Numbered from the stretch's first letter, positions 14,847 to 23,687 are shown. The stretch: DNA of 44,651 nt from Nitrospirota bacterium (GCA_016215155.1 JACRLQ010000021.1:1-44651), one strand, 5' to 3'. Numbers and translations are program-made. Notes: generated by a model not told the origin, from the sequence alone.

Positions 14847-16036
14847 TACGCCGAAAAGGACATTATCTCATGGGCGTCGCTCAACATATCCCTGACAGGA
14901 AGTCCATAGGGGCATTTCGTAATACAGACAGGCTGATCGCAGCCGGGGCAGGTGGCGGCGTTATTTTTAAGGAGACCATAGGACTCCATCGCCCTCTTCT
15001 CCATGGAATAGTCGCGGAAATACATGCGATACCTGAGCACTGTGGCGATCTCTACCCCCGAAGGACAAAACCCTTCGCAGTCTCCGCATCCTGTCCGGCA
15101 GTAATCGCCTGAATGCATGGCTGCATAGCGGTCGAGTACCCGCTGATCAGATGCGGTGAAGGACGCGCCGGATGCTTTAAGGTAGAGTTCAATGTCAAGG
15201 GCGGTCTTCATAGTAATGATCAGGCCGCTCACCTCCGGGTGCTTAAGTACCCACTTAAAGGCAGCATGAGAAAATTCTCCGCCTTTACCATCCATATTCA
15301 TATCCTTGGCGCCGGCAAGGGTCTTCATTGCGATGACTCCCACCCCTCGCGTATGGGCCTCTTTCATAACTTCGGGCAGCTTTGGAAATTTCATGAAGTT
15401 GAAGGCCGGCTGTATAACATTGAAATGGCCCGACTTGACCGCCGTCATGAGGAGTTCCTCCATATTGCTGGGGCCGTGAGAGGAAGTCCCCAGGAAACGG
15501 ACCTTGCCGGCCTTCTTCAGGGCAGCGAAGGCCTCAAGCATCTCGTTGTCGAGGAGCCTTTTTTTCTCCGTCTCCAGGTCCTTGCTGGATTCGCCTATAG
15601 CGTGAACAAATATGAAATCAAGGTATTCGGTCTTCATCCTCGAAAGGCTCGCCTCGACCGCCGAAATATAGTCTTTCTTCTTTGCGCCGAGCGGCAGATG
15701 GCCGGGATAAGGCAGAGGGCTGCAGAATTTTGAGGTGATTATGACCTTGTCCCTCTTAATTCTGGCCATCGCCTCGCCGATAGTTTTTTCCGACTGGCCA
15801 TAGTCCGGGGCCGTGTCGAAGTAGTTTATACCGCTGTCGATTGCCCGGAGGACCATGGACGCCGCGGACAATTTTCCGGCCCCGAAGGAGATGTCGCTCA
15901 TAGTGAGCCCGGTGTTGCCGATAGCCCGGTAACTTTTTACCGCGGCGGGCTCCGGCGCTGTCTCGGCCTGGACCGCGGTAACGGTAACGGCCGCAGTGGA
16001 AAGGGCCGCCGCCCTCAGAAAATCCCTGCGCTTCAT
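14846..16036 (-). CDS. Tat-exported aldo/keto reductase with C-terminal ferredoxin-like domain
   Basis: A 396-residue protein. It starts with a twin-arginine signal (MKRRDFLRAAALST, cleavage near residue 25). The aldo/keto reductase barrel shows the catalytic tetrad as Asp74, Tyr79, Lys103 and His145 (FDTAPDYGQSE, TSKF, FVHAIGES). After the barrel come CRTGCGDCEGFCPSG and CPGCDQPVCITKCPYG, giving two probable Fe-S sites. The Tat signal implies folding and cofactor loading before export, unusual for an NADPH enzyme, so the ferredoxin part may supply electrons instead. GGAGGA precedes the ATG. It is the first gene of a four-gene operon. Confidence 0.88.
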   Translation of the reverse strand: MKRRDFLRAAALSTAAVTVTAVQAETAPEPAAVKSYRAIGNTGLTMSDISFGAGKLSAASMVLRAIDSGINYFDTAPDYGQSEKTIGEAMARIKRDKVIITSKFCSPLPYPGHLPLGAKKKDYISAVEASLSRMKTEYLDFIFVHAIGESSKDLETEKKRLLDNEMLEAFAALKKAGKVRFLGTSSHGPSNMEELLMTAVKSGHFNVIQPAFNFMKFPKLPEVMKEAHTRGVGVIAMKTLAGAKDMNMDGKGGEFSHAAFKWVLKHPEVSGLIITMKTALDIELYLKASGASFTASDQRVLDRYAAMHSGDYCRTGCGDCEGFCPSGVEIATVLRYRMYFRDYSMEKRAMESYGLLKNNAATCPGCDQPVCITKCPYGLPVRDMLSDAHEIMSFSA

Positions 16037-16077
16037 TGTCTGTCCTCCTTTGTTACGGGGAATCGGTTGATGACTTA

Positions 16078-16106
16078 ATTTTACATTCGGAAGGTCAAAA
16101 CATCAA
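16078..16106 (-). promoter_or_regulatory. Probable promoter of the aldo/keto reductase operon
   Basis: On the minus strand TTGATG (16106-16101) and TAAAAT (16083-16078) are 17 bases apart, giving a leader of about 35 bases before the ATG at 16036. The IS1182-type element begins only 23 bases upstream of the -35 box, so any more distant regulatory site has been displaced. Confidence 0.5.
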
Positions 16107-16160
16107 TTCATTTATTCTTAAGAAGTAACCCTTCAGAAGCTGTGAAAAAATTAAAGAACA

Positions 16161-16189
16161 GTGACATAGCTATATAGCTATGGTATAAT
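16161..16189 (+). promoter_or_regulatory. IS promoter with an 18-base palindrome in the spacer
   Basis: GTGACA (16161-16166, one mismatch to consensus) and a perfect TATAAT (16184-16189) are 17 bases apart. The spacer is almost filled by the perfect palindrome CATAGCTATATAGCTATG (16165-16182). A protein bound there would block RNA polymerase. The obvious candidate is the AbrB-like protein encoded by the first gene of the element, which would make this an autoregulated transposition switch (inference). Confidence 0.7.
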
Positions 16190-16198
16190 AATGCCATC

Positions 16199-16352
16199 TC
16201 AACAGAGGAGGAATAGAGATGGGCTATATTTCAAAAGTGCAGGTTATTCAAAGGAGCAACGAGAACCGTCAGTATTCAACAGAGGAGGAATAGAGATGGG
16301 CTATATTTCAAAAGTGCAGGTTATTCAAAGGAGCAACGAGAACCGTCAGTAT
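16199..16352. repeat. 77-base tandem duplication at the start of the AbrB-like gene
   Basis: Bases 16199-16275 and 16276-16352 are identical. Each copy carries the ribosome-binding site (GAGGAGG), the ATG and the first 19 codons or so of the AbrB-like gene. As 77 is not a multiple of three, translation from the first ATG (16219) runs into a stop after about 24 codons, and only the second ATG (16296) gives the full protein. The first copy thus acts as a short decoy or leader frame. Confidence 0.92.
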
Positions 16353-16502
16353 TACTTAATCTGTCCTGCACCCTTGGCGCAGGCGCTTGAGATAGAGAAG
16401 GGCGAAACCATAGAGTGGGTGGTTGAAGATAAGCAAACACTGACAATCAGACGGTTGGATGCAGGGCAGCATAAAACCGGAGCGCGTAAAAATGCGAAGT
16501 GA
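16296..16502 (+). CDS. AbrB/MazE-like protein of the IS1182 element
   Basis: A 68-residue protein of the swapped-hairpin AbrB/SpoVT fold: KVQVIQRSNENRQYYLICPAP, then LAQALEIEKGETIEWVVED and LTIRRLD. Such small DNA-binding proteins are encoded ahead of some transposases. The start at 16296 follows GAGGAGG in the second copy of a tandem duplication. Its end overlaps the transposase start (ATGCGAAGTGA), so translation is probably coupled. It is the likely binder of the palindrome in the promoter; no direct evidence. Confidence 0.75.
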   Translation: MGYISKVQVIQRSNENRQYYLICPAPLAQALEIEKGETIEWVVEDKQTLTIRRLDAGQHKTGARKNAK

Positions 16503-18027
16503 CAAGAGGAAACTGGTCATAGGAGAAGATAAATCAGGCGACTCTGTGGCGAAGCCGAGAGTTCAGGTCATTAATCGGCAGCAATTGCTCCTAAGGACAG
16601 TAGACGTAGAGCAGCTTGTGCCGGAAGATCATGAGGTGCGGGCCATATGGGAGTTTGTCGGGCGGATGGATTTAGGCGGATTTTATAAAGCTATACGGGC
16701 GATAGAAGGAGTGGCGGGGCGCGAGGTGACAGATCCCCGGCTGCTTGCCAGTTTATGGATATACTCATATGCACAAGGCATAAGCTCAGGCCGTGAGATA
16801 TCCAGGCTATGCGACTATACTCCGGCGTATCAGTGGCTGACCGGTATGAAACCGGTCAATTATCACACGTTGACTGATTTTCGGATCAAGCATAAGGAAG
16901 CCCTGGATGAGTTGTTCACGGAAGCTCTTGGTTTGATGAGCGCGGAAGGACTGATCACGTTAGAACGGGTAATGCACGATGGGACGAAAGTGAAGGCCTG
17001 TGCCGGTTCTGACAGTTACCGGCGGGAGGAACCGGTACGGCAACACTTGGAGGCAGCGGAGCGTCAAGTAAGGGAGTTGGGCGATCCTGAAACTGCGGAG
17101 GAGATAAGTCCTAAGGTGGCGGCCGCTCGCCAACGTGCCGTCCGAGAAAGACAACAAAGGCTTGAGTCGGCTTTGGAGGAGTTAGAGAAGATACGACAGA
17201 CTAAATCGGGAGCAGCGGCTAAAGCCGGGGCGCGCGTAAGTGAAAGCGACCCCGAAAGCAGAATAATGAAACAAGGCAATGGGGGATATGCGCCGAGTTA
17301 TAACGTGCAGATATCGACGGATGAAGCGGCGGGGATAATTGTAGGTGTTGGAGTAACCCAGGCTGCGGTTGATTATGGAGAATTGGTTTCGTCTGTGCAG
17401 AGGATAGAAGAGAATTTTGGGGAGAAGCCGCAGCAGATGGTAACAGATGGCGGGTACACCAGCAGGGCTAACATAATTGAGCTTGAGCAACAAAACGTCG
17501 ACTTTATCGGATCAATCGGAGATGGGGCAGCCCAGATAGCGGCCCAGATGAACCGCAGGGGCGTAGACCCTGCTTATTACCCTGGCGTCTTCAGCTATGA
17601 GCCTGTCACGGATACCTATATATGTCCCTGCAACAAAGAACTCAGATATGACAGTACAGAGGAAGAGCCGGGGCGAACGAATTACAAGTACCGGGCAAAT
17701 GCTACGGATTGTGGGAACTGTTCGGTAAAGGATAAATGCTGTCCGCACAATGCGGTCAAGGGGCGCACGATTGTGCGGGGTGTGGACGATCCCGTAGTAA
17801 TTGCGTTTAAAGAAAAAATGCAGACTGAAGAGGCAAAGCTGATATACAAGCGAAGGGGAGCAGTTGCTGAATTCACCAATGCATGGCTCAAGGAGAAAAT
17901 CGGTCTTCGCCAATTCTGTGTCCGAGGGTTGATAAAGGCGGGCATGGAAACCCTTTGGGCCTGTCTGACTTGCAACATCAAACAATGGATTCGTCTCAGG
18001 TGGAAGGTGAAATATGCGTCAACATAA
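16492..18027 (+). CDS. IS1182-family DDE transposase
   Basis: About 511 residues, full length for the family. The N-terminal part has the IS1182 pattern VPEDHEVRAIWEFV and DPRLLASLWIYSYAQGISSGREISRLC. The catalytic acidic residues can be placed at MHDGTKVKAC (first Asp), MVTDGGYTS (second Asp) and AVAEFTNAWLKEKIGLRQF (Glu). A Cys-rich segment (CPC, CGNCSVKDKCCP) fits a zinc finger typical of the group. No stop or frameshift is seen. ATG 16492 overlaps the upstream stop; an earlier in-frame ATG at 16459 lies inside the AbrB-like gene. Confidence 0.93.
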   Translation: MRSDKRKLVIGEDKSGDSVAKPRVQVINRQQLLLRTVDVEQLVPEDHEVRAIWEFVGRMDLGGFYKAIRAIEGVAGREVTDPRLLASLWIYSYAQGISSGREISRLCDYTPAYQWLTGMKPVNYHTLTDFRIKHKEALDELFTEALGLMSAEGLITLERVMHDGTKVKACAGSDSYRREEPVRQHLEAAERQVRELGDPETAEEISPKVAAARQRAVRERQQRLESALEELEKIRQTKSGAAAKAGARVSESDPESRIMKQGNGGYAPSYNVQISTDEAAGIIVGVGVTQAAVDYGELVSSVQRIEENFGEKPQQMVTDGGYTSRANIIELEQQNVDFIGSIGDGAAQIAAQMNRRGVDPAYYPGVFSYEPVTDTYICPCNKELRYDSTEEEPGRTNYKYRANATDCGNCSVKDKCCPHNAVKGRTIVRGVDDPVVIAFKEKMQTEEAKLIYKRRGAVAEFTNAWLKEKIGLRQFCVRGLIKAGMETLWACLTCNIKQWIRLRWKVKYAST

Positions 18028-18290
18028 AACCCGATAGAATAAGGATGGCTATGGGAGCATAGAAATTGACACAAAACACACCCCTATGACCTCTAAGCAT
18101 TATGATATGTGCCGCCGAGATTTGTGCTGACGCTTCATAGGCGGTGCTTCCCCAGACGGAGATGGGAACCGGAGTTCGCCAAAAGCAATTTTTTCACAGC
18201 TTCTGAAGGGCTGCCTGAAGAAGCCGGTTGAATCACGAAGGCGGAGAGAAGGAAGAACCCATAACGGGTTAAAACAAGGGCTCAGATTAT

Positions 18291-20042
18291 TTATGCCGTT
18301 ACTTTCTTTTTATGCTGCTTAGGTTTTTTTGGGGCTGACTTTGGGCTGCCGCCCGAATATGAGCGCAGAGGTTTGTTTCGTTTTTTTTCGGCCGCGGGCG
18401 CCTTGACCAACCTGTTGTTCATATAATATTTTATTTTTGATTTTGGACCGTCAGTGAATAATTCGACCTCTTTGTTGTAGCCCTTGTTCCGGGCAAATTT
18501 CTTCGTATAGAAAAGTTCTCCCTTCAGCGGCTTCTCGTTTTTGTCAAAGTACAATATCAACCGTTCATACCCCTTATGTAACGCGGTCCTGTCGGTGTAA
18601 TACGTTTCCATCCTGGTTTTCTTCCCGTTGCCGTCAAGATACACAAACTGTTTGCCGTAATTTTTTTCGGCGGCCGCTTTGTCCGAATAAAATAATTCCA
18701 TTCTGGTTTTTTTACCGCTGCCATCGAGGACCGACAAAGATTTTACGATGCCTTTTTCTCCCGAGACCTTGTCCGTATAGAAGATTTCGAGTTTCGTCAC
18801 CTTTCCTTTTCCGTCGAGGTAGGAGACGTCTTTGGTGAGACCTTTATCAGTGGCTGACCTGTCGGTCCAGATGCGCTCTATCTTAGACTGTCTCCCGTCA
18901 TGGCCGAAGTACTCGATAGACCTGTCATATCCCATCTCAACCGCAAACTTCGCAGTGTGGAAGTTCTCGATTTTATACGCCGCGCCGTTTTTGTCGTAGT
19001 AGACAATGTCCCTGGAAATTCCTCTGCCGGCTGCGTGCGGGTCAGCCATAAAGCGCTCTGTCCTGAGAGGTCCAGGCCCGCCGTCATAGTATTCGACGGA
19101 CCTGTCGTAATTTTTTTCATCCCGAAACCTGTCCGTGTAAAAGAGTTCCACTTTAGATATATTCCCCCGGCTGTCGTAGTAGACAATGTCCCTGGCAATT
19201 CCCCTGACGCCCGGGAAGGCGTCGGAAGTGAAACGCTCCGTCTTGAACGGTTTCTGCCGGTCATCATAGAAATCAGTGGACCTGATATACCCTTTTTCAG
19301 AGGCAAAATTATCTGTATGAAGGTGCTCTTCCCTTAACGTATTGCCGTTTCCGTCGAGGTATGCCCGGGACCTTATGACCCCGTTGTAATTTGCGTAACC
19401 GGTCGTCCAGTGGCGCTCTCTCATAACGGCCTTATCGCCTCCGTCATAGTAGCGTATTTCCAGGGTGTACCCCTTTTCGGCCGCGCCCCTGTCGGTATTA
19501 AAGATTTCTGCCTTTGTCAGCTTCTCATTTTCGTCGTAATGGTCTATCTCCCTGCTGAAACCCCTGGCTTCCGATAGTCTCTCCGTAAAAAAGAACTCGT
19601 TCCGCAACTTTTTACCGCTTTCATCGAATTCCTTGACTTCCCTGTCGTATCTCTTTTCACCCGCGGCCTTTTCGGTATAGAATATCTCTCTTTTTACCGC
19701 ACTCCCCGTTTTTCCAAAGTGGTCTATCCTCCTGTTACTTCCATGTCTGTCTGCAAAGGCGTCGTTATAGAAAATTTCCTTCCTGATCGGCCTGCCGTCG
19801 GCATTACTGAAGACGATCTCCTTAAGTGTGGACTCGGAACCCGGCTCTCCCGCCTCCGGTGTAATCTCCGTGGTTTTACCGCCATACTCGTTTTGCTCCG
19901 GGAGGGTGAGCAGGGTTCCGGCAGTGGCGGTGCCGGCAAGAAAAATCAGGCATAAAATCGGGAGAATGAAATATGGCGGAGCTGTTGAGGTCTCAGTTTT
20001 TTGTGTGGTCCACGCCGGCATATGACCCCCGCGAAACGTCAC
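18291..20042 (-). CDS. Secreted protein built of fifteen 30-residue repeats
   Basis: A 583-residue protein. After a signal peptide (hydrophobic core FILPILCLIFLAG, near residues 24-40) come about 15 consecutive repeats of exactly 30 residues and a partial sixteenth, then a Lys/Pro-rich tail. The repeat pattern is (V/E/D)-Y-(Y/F/L)-D-x3-(K)-x2-K-x-E-x-F-Y-T-D-x4-E-K-G-Y-x-R-x-(I/V). The aromatic-Asp-Gly start recalls MORN/YwqK-like beta-hairpin repeats, but the period and the FYTD motif differ from the MORN proteins that I know. A regular elongated beta structure is likely. Function unknown. A second possible start, ATG, lies seven codons downstream. Confidence 0.85.
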   Translation of the reverse strand: MTFRGGHMPAWTTQKTETSTAPPYFILPILCLIFLAGTATAGTLLTLPEQNEYGGKTTEITPEAGEPGSESTLKEIVFSNADGRPIRKEIFYNDAFADRHGSNRRIDHFGKTGSAVKREIFYTEKAAGEKRYDREVKEFDESGKKLRNEFFFTERLSEARGFSREIDHYDENEKLTKAEIFNTDRGAAEKGYTLEIRYYDGGDKAVMRERHWTTGYANYNGVIRSRAYLDGNGNTLREEHLHTDNFASEKGYIRSTDFYDDRQKPFKTERFTSDAFPGVRGIARDIVYYDSRGNISKVELFYTDRFRDEKNYDRSVEYYDGGPGPLRTERFMADPHAAGRGISRDIVYYDKNGAAYKIENFHTAKFAVEMGYDRSIEYFGHDGRQSKIERIWTDRSATDKGLTKDVSYLDGKGKVTKLEIFYTDKVSGEKGIVKSLSVLDGSGKKTRMELFYSDKAAAEKNYGKQFVYLDGNGKKTRMETYYTDRTALHKGYERLILYFDKNEKPLKGELFYTKKFARNKGYNKEVELFTDGPKSKIKYYMNNRLVKAPAAEKKRNKPLRSYSGGSPKSAPKKPKQHKKKVTA

Positions 20043-20121
20043 CGGGGTCCCCTGTCAATCGACCTGTCTTGATAGCTCATATGCTCATATTAAGTACTGA
20101 ATGCAATATCACACGATGGAA

Positions 20122-20433
20122 CTATATTGTTTTTTTGTCTCTGTGGATATATATCTGGATCTTCGCCGCATCGGGGTTGGACAGTTTTTCCGTGCTGAAC
20201 CCCGGCATTGAGGATATCGGGTTCCGAATTCGTTCGATGATGTTTTTTACGTCCCTCAGTCTGTTGGGGTTAGGATGGCAGGCCGCACAGTATCTCTTGT
20301 AAAGGGTCTTCCCCTCATTCTCGCCCGTTTCCCCGGATGCGGATCGAGGGAAATTTGTAACCCCCGCTATCAGCATAAAACAGATGCCTGCCATGAAACT
20401 GACCGCATATGTGTAACGTCCGTTGCATTCCAT
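20122..20433 (-). CDS. Small c-type cytochrome (one heme)
   Basis: A 103-residue protein with a signal peptide (VSFMAGICFMLIAGV) and one heme site CAACH, followed by NPNRLRDVKNIIERIRNP and ISSMPGFS, where the Met is the probable axial ligand. ATG 20433 is chosen because AAAGGAGG stands nine bases before it; a longer frame to 20508 lacks such a site. It is divergent from the P-type ATPase gene. Its partner is unknown. The short domain fits a soluble electron carrier or a fragment-like single-domain cytochrome. Confidence 0.8.
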   Translation of the reverse strand: MECNGRYTYAVSFMAGICFMLIAGVTNFPRSASGETGENEGKTLYKRYCAACHPNPNRLRDVKNIIERIRNPISSMPGFSTEKLSNPDAAKIQIYIHRDKKTI

Positions 20434-20547
20434 CTGGACTTCCCTCCTTTGACGCACACTATTTTGACAGAAGAGGCATAAAAAATAAACAGAAATTATC
20501 AATCCCATGGTAACTCATGTCCGTTTCAAATATACTATTAATTAATC

Positions 20548-23103
20548 ATGTCAAAAGAGGTCGATATTACCGCCCTTACCGGGCTCTCCGAAGCCGAAGC
20601 GGCGGAAAGGCTTAAACGGGGAGGGTCCAACGAGCTGCCCTCTTCAAAGCAGAGGAGTATTTTAGCCATAGCTTTCGATGTGCTTAAAGAGCCGATGTTT
20701 CTGCTCCTCGTTGCCTGCGGCATAATATATCTGATTTTGGGGGATGTCCGGGAGGCGGTGATGCTCCTCTGCTTTGTATTTGTGGTAATGGGGATTACCC
20801 TGTACCAGGAGCGTAAGACGGAGCGCGCGCTGGAGGCCCTGCGCGACCTCTCCAGTCCGCGCGCGATGGTGGTCCGGGACGGAATGCAGAGGCGTATCGC
20901 CGGCAGAGAGGTCGTTCGCGGTGATATCCTCATCCTCGTCGAAGGCGACAGGGTCCCTGCTGACGCGGTCCTCATTTCCTGCATAAATCTTTCCGTCGAC
21001 GAGTCCTTACTGACGGGGGAATCGCTGCCCGTGCGCAAGACCCCCTGTCCCGACGACATCGGGATGGAACGTCCCGGCGGAGGCGGCCTGCAGTGTGTAT
21101 ATTCAGGCACCCTGATAGTGCAGGGGCAGGGGATCGCGAAGGTCAGCGCCATCGGCGCAGATACCGAACTTGGCAGGATAGGGAAGTCCTTGCAGACGCT
21201 TGGATCTGAAGATACTTTGCTGCAAAAAGAAACGAGAAGACTGGTCAACAGACTTGCCCTTGCGGGAATGGCGCTTTGCGCGTTCGTGGTGATTCTCTAC
21301 GGGGCCACAAGGGGCGACTGGCTGAACGGTTTCCTGGCCGGCATAACCCTTGCCATGGCCACTTTGCCTGAGGAATTTCCTGTTGTACTGACGATCTTCC
21401 TTGCCCTCGGGGCCTGGAGGATATCGAAGAAGAATGTCCTTACACGCCGTGTCCCGGCCGTGGAAACTCTCGGGGCATGTACCGTCCTCTGCGTCGACAA
21501 GACAGGAACACTGACGATGAACAGTATGACGGTAAAAAAAATATTTGCGGGAGGCGTCTTCTGCGATATCACCGTCCGGGACCATGGGGCACTGCCTGAG
21601 GAATGCCACGAGGTCGTCGAATTCGGTATCCTGGCTAGTAAAACAGACCCTTTTGACCCGATGGAAAAAGCGTTGAGACAACTCGGCATATATTCCCTCT
21701 CGCACACCGAACACCTCCATGACGACTGGACTCTGGTGCATGAATATCCCCTGTCCCATGAACTGCCGGCGCTCTCCCATGTCTGGAAATCTCCTGCCGG
21801 CGCGGATTACGTCATCGCTAACAAAGGCGCTCCGGAGGCCGTCTTCGACCTCTGTCACCTGGACAATGAGGAGAAAGAGAGGCTTTATCCCCATATCAAT
21901 GCGATGGCGGAGGAGGGGCTGAGGGTGCTCGGGATCGCAAAGGCGGGATTCAGGGCTGCGGACCTTCCGAAGGGCCATCATGATTTTACCTTTAAATTCC
22001 TTGGCCTGGTCGGGCTGGCTGACCCCGTGCGCCCTTTCGTCGCGGATGCCATAACGGAGTGTTTCTCGGCCGGTATCCGCGTGATCATGATCACCGGGGA
22101 TTATCCGGGCACGGCGAAGAACATCGGAAAACAGATAGGTCTTGATTCCACCGGAGAGTTCGTCACAGGGCCTCAGCTCGAGGGCATGAGTGACGAAGAA
22201 CTTCTTCTCAGCATCCGGAAGGTGAACATTTTCGCTCGGGTCGTGCCGGAGCAGAAACTGCGGATCGTAGATGCCCTGAAGGCCACGGGCGAAATAGTCG
22301 CCATGACCGGAGACGGGGTCAACGACGCGCCTGCGCTGAAATCCGCTCATATCGGGATCGCGATGGGCGCGCGCGGGACGGACGTGGCCAGAGAGGCTTC
22401 ATCGCTCGTCCTCCTGGACGACGACTTTTCATCGATAGTCGGCGCGGTCAGGACGGGCAGAAGGATCTTCGATAACCTGAAAAAGGCCATGGCCTATATC
22501 TTTTCCGTACATGTGCCTATTGTAGGACTGTCGCTGCTGCCCGTGGTCTTCGGATGGCCGCTCATTCTCCTTCCGGTGCATATCGTTTTTCTGGAACTGA
22601 TCATCGACCCCGCGTGTTCGATCATCTTCGAGGCCGAGGCCGAGGAGCGTGACATTATGCGGCGCGGGCCCAGGGACCCAGGCGAGCCTTTGTTCGGTAT
22701 CAGGTCGATAGGGCTCAGCATCCTTCAGGGCATAAGCGTTCTGGTCATCGTCGTCTCGGTCTTTGTAATCGCGTTTTTTAGAGGGCATGGCGAAGCCGAC
22801 GCAAGGACCCTCACCTTTACCACACTGGTCATCGCGAACCTGGGACTTATATTCGCGAACCGTTCCTGGTCCCGCACCATCCTTTCGACCCTTCGTTCCC
22901 CTAACCCGGCGCTGTGGTGGATATCGGGAGGCACTCTTTTGTTTCTGGGCCTTATACTCTACGTCCCCTTCCTGCGGGAGCTCTTCCATTTTTCGATACT
23001 TCATCCGGCTGACCTGGTAATCTGTTTTTCAGCGGGAATAATAAGTATACTGTGGTTTGAGCTGCTAAAGATATACGGTGTGAAGAAAGGCCCTCTCGGA
23101 TAA
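20548..23103 (+). CDS. P-type cation-transporting ATPase (P2-like)
   Basis: An 851-residue transporter. The N-terminal cation-ATPase domain (LTGLSEAEAAERLKRGGSN) is followed by VDESLLTGES, the membrane motif ATLPEEFPVVLTIFLALG, the phosphorylation site CVDKTGTLT, GDGVNDAPAL and a C-terminal bundle of helices. PEEFP stands where calcium pumps have PEGLP, so the ion (calcium, magnesium or proton) cannot be stated with certainty. There is no HMA domain and no CPC, so it is not a copper pump. The start has no good ribosome-binding site. Divergent from the small cytochrome gene. Confidence 0.9.
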   Translation: MSKEVDITALTGLSEAEAAERLKRGGSNELPSSKQRSILAIAFDVLKEPMFLLLVACGIIYLILGDVREAVMLLCFVFVVMGITLYQERKTERALEALRDLSSPRAMVVRDGMQRRIAGREVVRGDILILVEGDRVPADAVLISCINLSVDESLLTGESLPVRKTPCPDDIGMERPGGGGLQCVYSGTLIVQGQGIAKVSAIGADTELGRIGKSLQTLGSEDTLLQKETRRLVNRLALAGMALCAFVVILYGATRGDWLNGFLAGITLAMATLPEEFPVVLTIFLALGAWRISKKNVLTRRVPAVETLGACTVLCVDKTGTLTMNSMTVKKIFAGGVFCDITVRDHGALPEECHEVVEFGILASKTDPFDPMEKALRQLGIYSLSHTEHLHDDWTLVHEYPLSHELPALSHVWKSPAGADYVIANKGAPEAVFDLCHLDNEEKERLYPHINAMAEEGLRVLGIAKAGFRAADLPKGHHDFTFKFLGLVGLADPVRPFVADAITECFSAGIRVIMITGDYPGTAKNIGKQIGLDSTGEFVTGPQLEGMSDEELLLSIRKVNIFARVVPEQKLRIVDALKATGEIVAMTGDGVNDAPALKSAHIGIAMGARGTDVAREASSLVLLDDDFSSIVGAVRTGRRIFDNLKKAMAYIFSVHVPIVGLSLLPVVFGWPLILLPVHIVFLELIIDPACSIIFEAEAEERDIMRRGPRDPGEPLFGIRSIGLSILQGISVLVIVVSVFVIAFFRGHGEADARTLTFTTLVIANLGLIFANRSWSRTILSTLRSPNPALWWISGGTLLFLGLILYVPFLRELFHFSILHPADLVICFSAGIISILWFELLKIYGVKKGPLG

Positions 23104-23157
23104 GCGCAATACGGCCGAGCAATGGCAAAGTCCTTTTTTTTATGCTATTAATAAAGC

Positions 23158-23616
23158 ATGGGAATGAAAAAGGTCTTTTTAGCGTTGTCACTGCTTTTTT
23201 TTGCCTCTGCGGCCGCGGCGGAAGAGGACGACACTGTAGCATTTATTATGAAGGACGGACTAGTGGTCAGGTGGAGCTCCTATTACCTTGGACCGGAGGA
23301 CAATTACTGCGCTAACTTAAGCGGCGGCACGGTCTGCATTCCCAAGTCTGATGTTCTCAGAGTAGTCACGGGAAGTGAGGCGAGGAAGATTGGAAAGACA
23401 GTGCGTTCAGGGGATGAAAGGGTGTTTCAAAGTCCTCCTGAGAGGGCGACAGGCGGCCACGGCAGGACAGCCGGCGGCGGCAGGGAGCCCGGGGTTTCCG
23501 CTGCCGGGCACGAAGAGAAAGAGGCCGCTAAATCCGGAGGCGTATTGACAAGGTCCAGGGCCGCGGTGGAAAAGTTCAACGAGAGTTCAACCGGCGGTCA
23601 GCCCGGAGGCCGGTGA
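23158..23616 (+). CDS. Secreted protein of unknown function
   Basis: A 152-residue protein. A clear signal peptide (MKKVFLALSLLFFASAAAA) precedes a short folded part with FIMKDGLVVRWSSYYLGPE and CANLSGGTVCIPKSDVLRV, in which two Cys may form a disulfide. The rest, rich in Gly, Arg, Glu and Ala, looks disordered. I recognise no family. It starts 54 bases after the P-type ATPase, from which it may be co-transcribed. Confidence 0.65.
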   Translation: MGMKKVFLALSLLFFASAAAAEEDDTVAFIMKDGLVVRWSSYYLGPEDNYCANLSGGTVCIPKSDVLRVVTGSEARKIGKTVRSGDERVFQSPPERATGGHGRTAGGGREPGVSAAGHEEKEAAKSGGVLTRSRAAVEKFNESSTGGQPGGR

Positions 23617-23687
23617 GTAAATCAGTTCTTCTTCATCTGGTCCGGCCGGCAAACTCAGGGAAATAGGTAAGAACTGAAGGGCCCGGA

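Larger units (their letters stand above)
16129..18210 (+). mobile_element. Complete IS1182-family insertion sequence
   Basis: Perfect 24-base terminal inverted repeats lie at 16129-16152 and 18187-18210 (outer end CCCTTCAGAAGC). Between them are a promoter, an AbrB-like gene and an IS1182-type transposase, for a total of 2082 bases. I see no clear target duplication in the flanks (AAGAAGTAA on the left, CTGCCTGAAG on the right), but this family is variable in that respect. About 160 non-coding bases follow the transposase before the right end. The intact reading frame and perfect ends suggest it may still be active. Confidence 0.92.

Noticed and set aside
18291-20042. CRISPR-like array suggested by the regular 90-base period
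   Set aside because: The period is three times 30 codons in an open frame with conserved residues and diverged bases, so it is a protein repeat.
21103-22350. 415-residue minus-strand frame
   Set aside because: Antisense shadow of the P-type ATPase; long only because of GC-rich codon bias.
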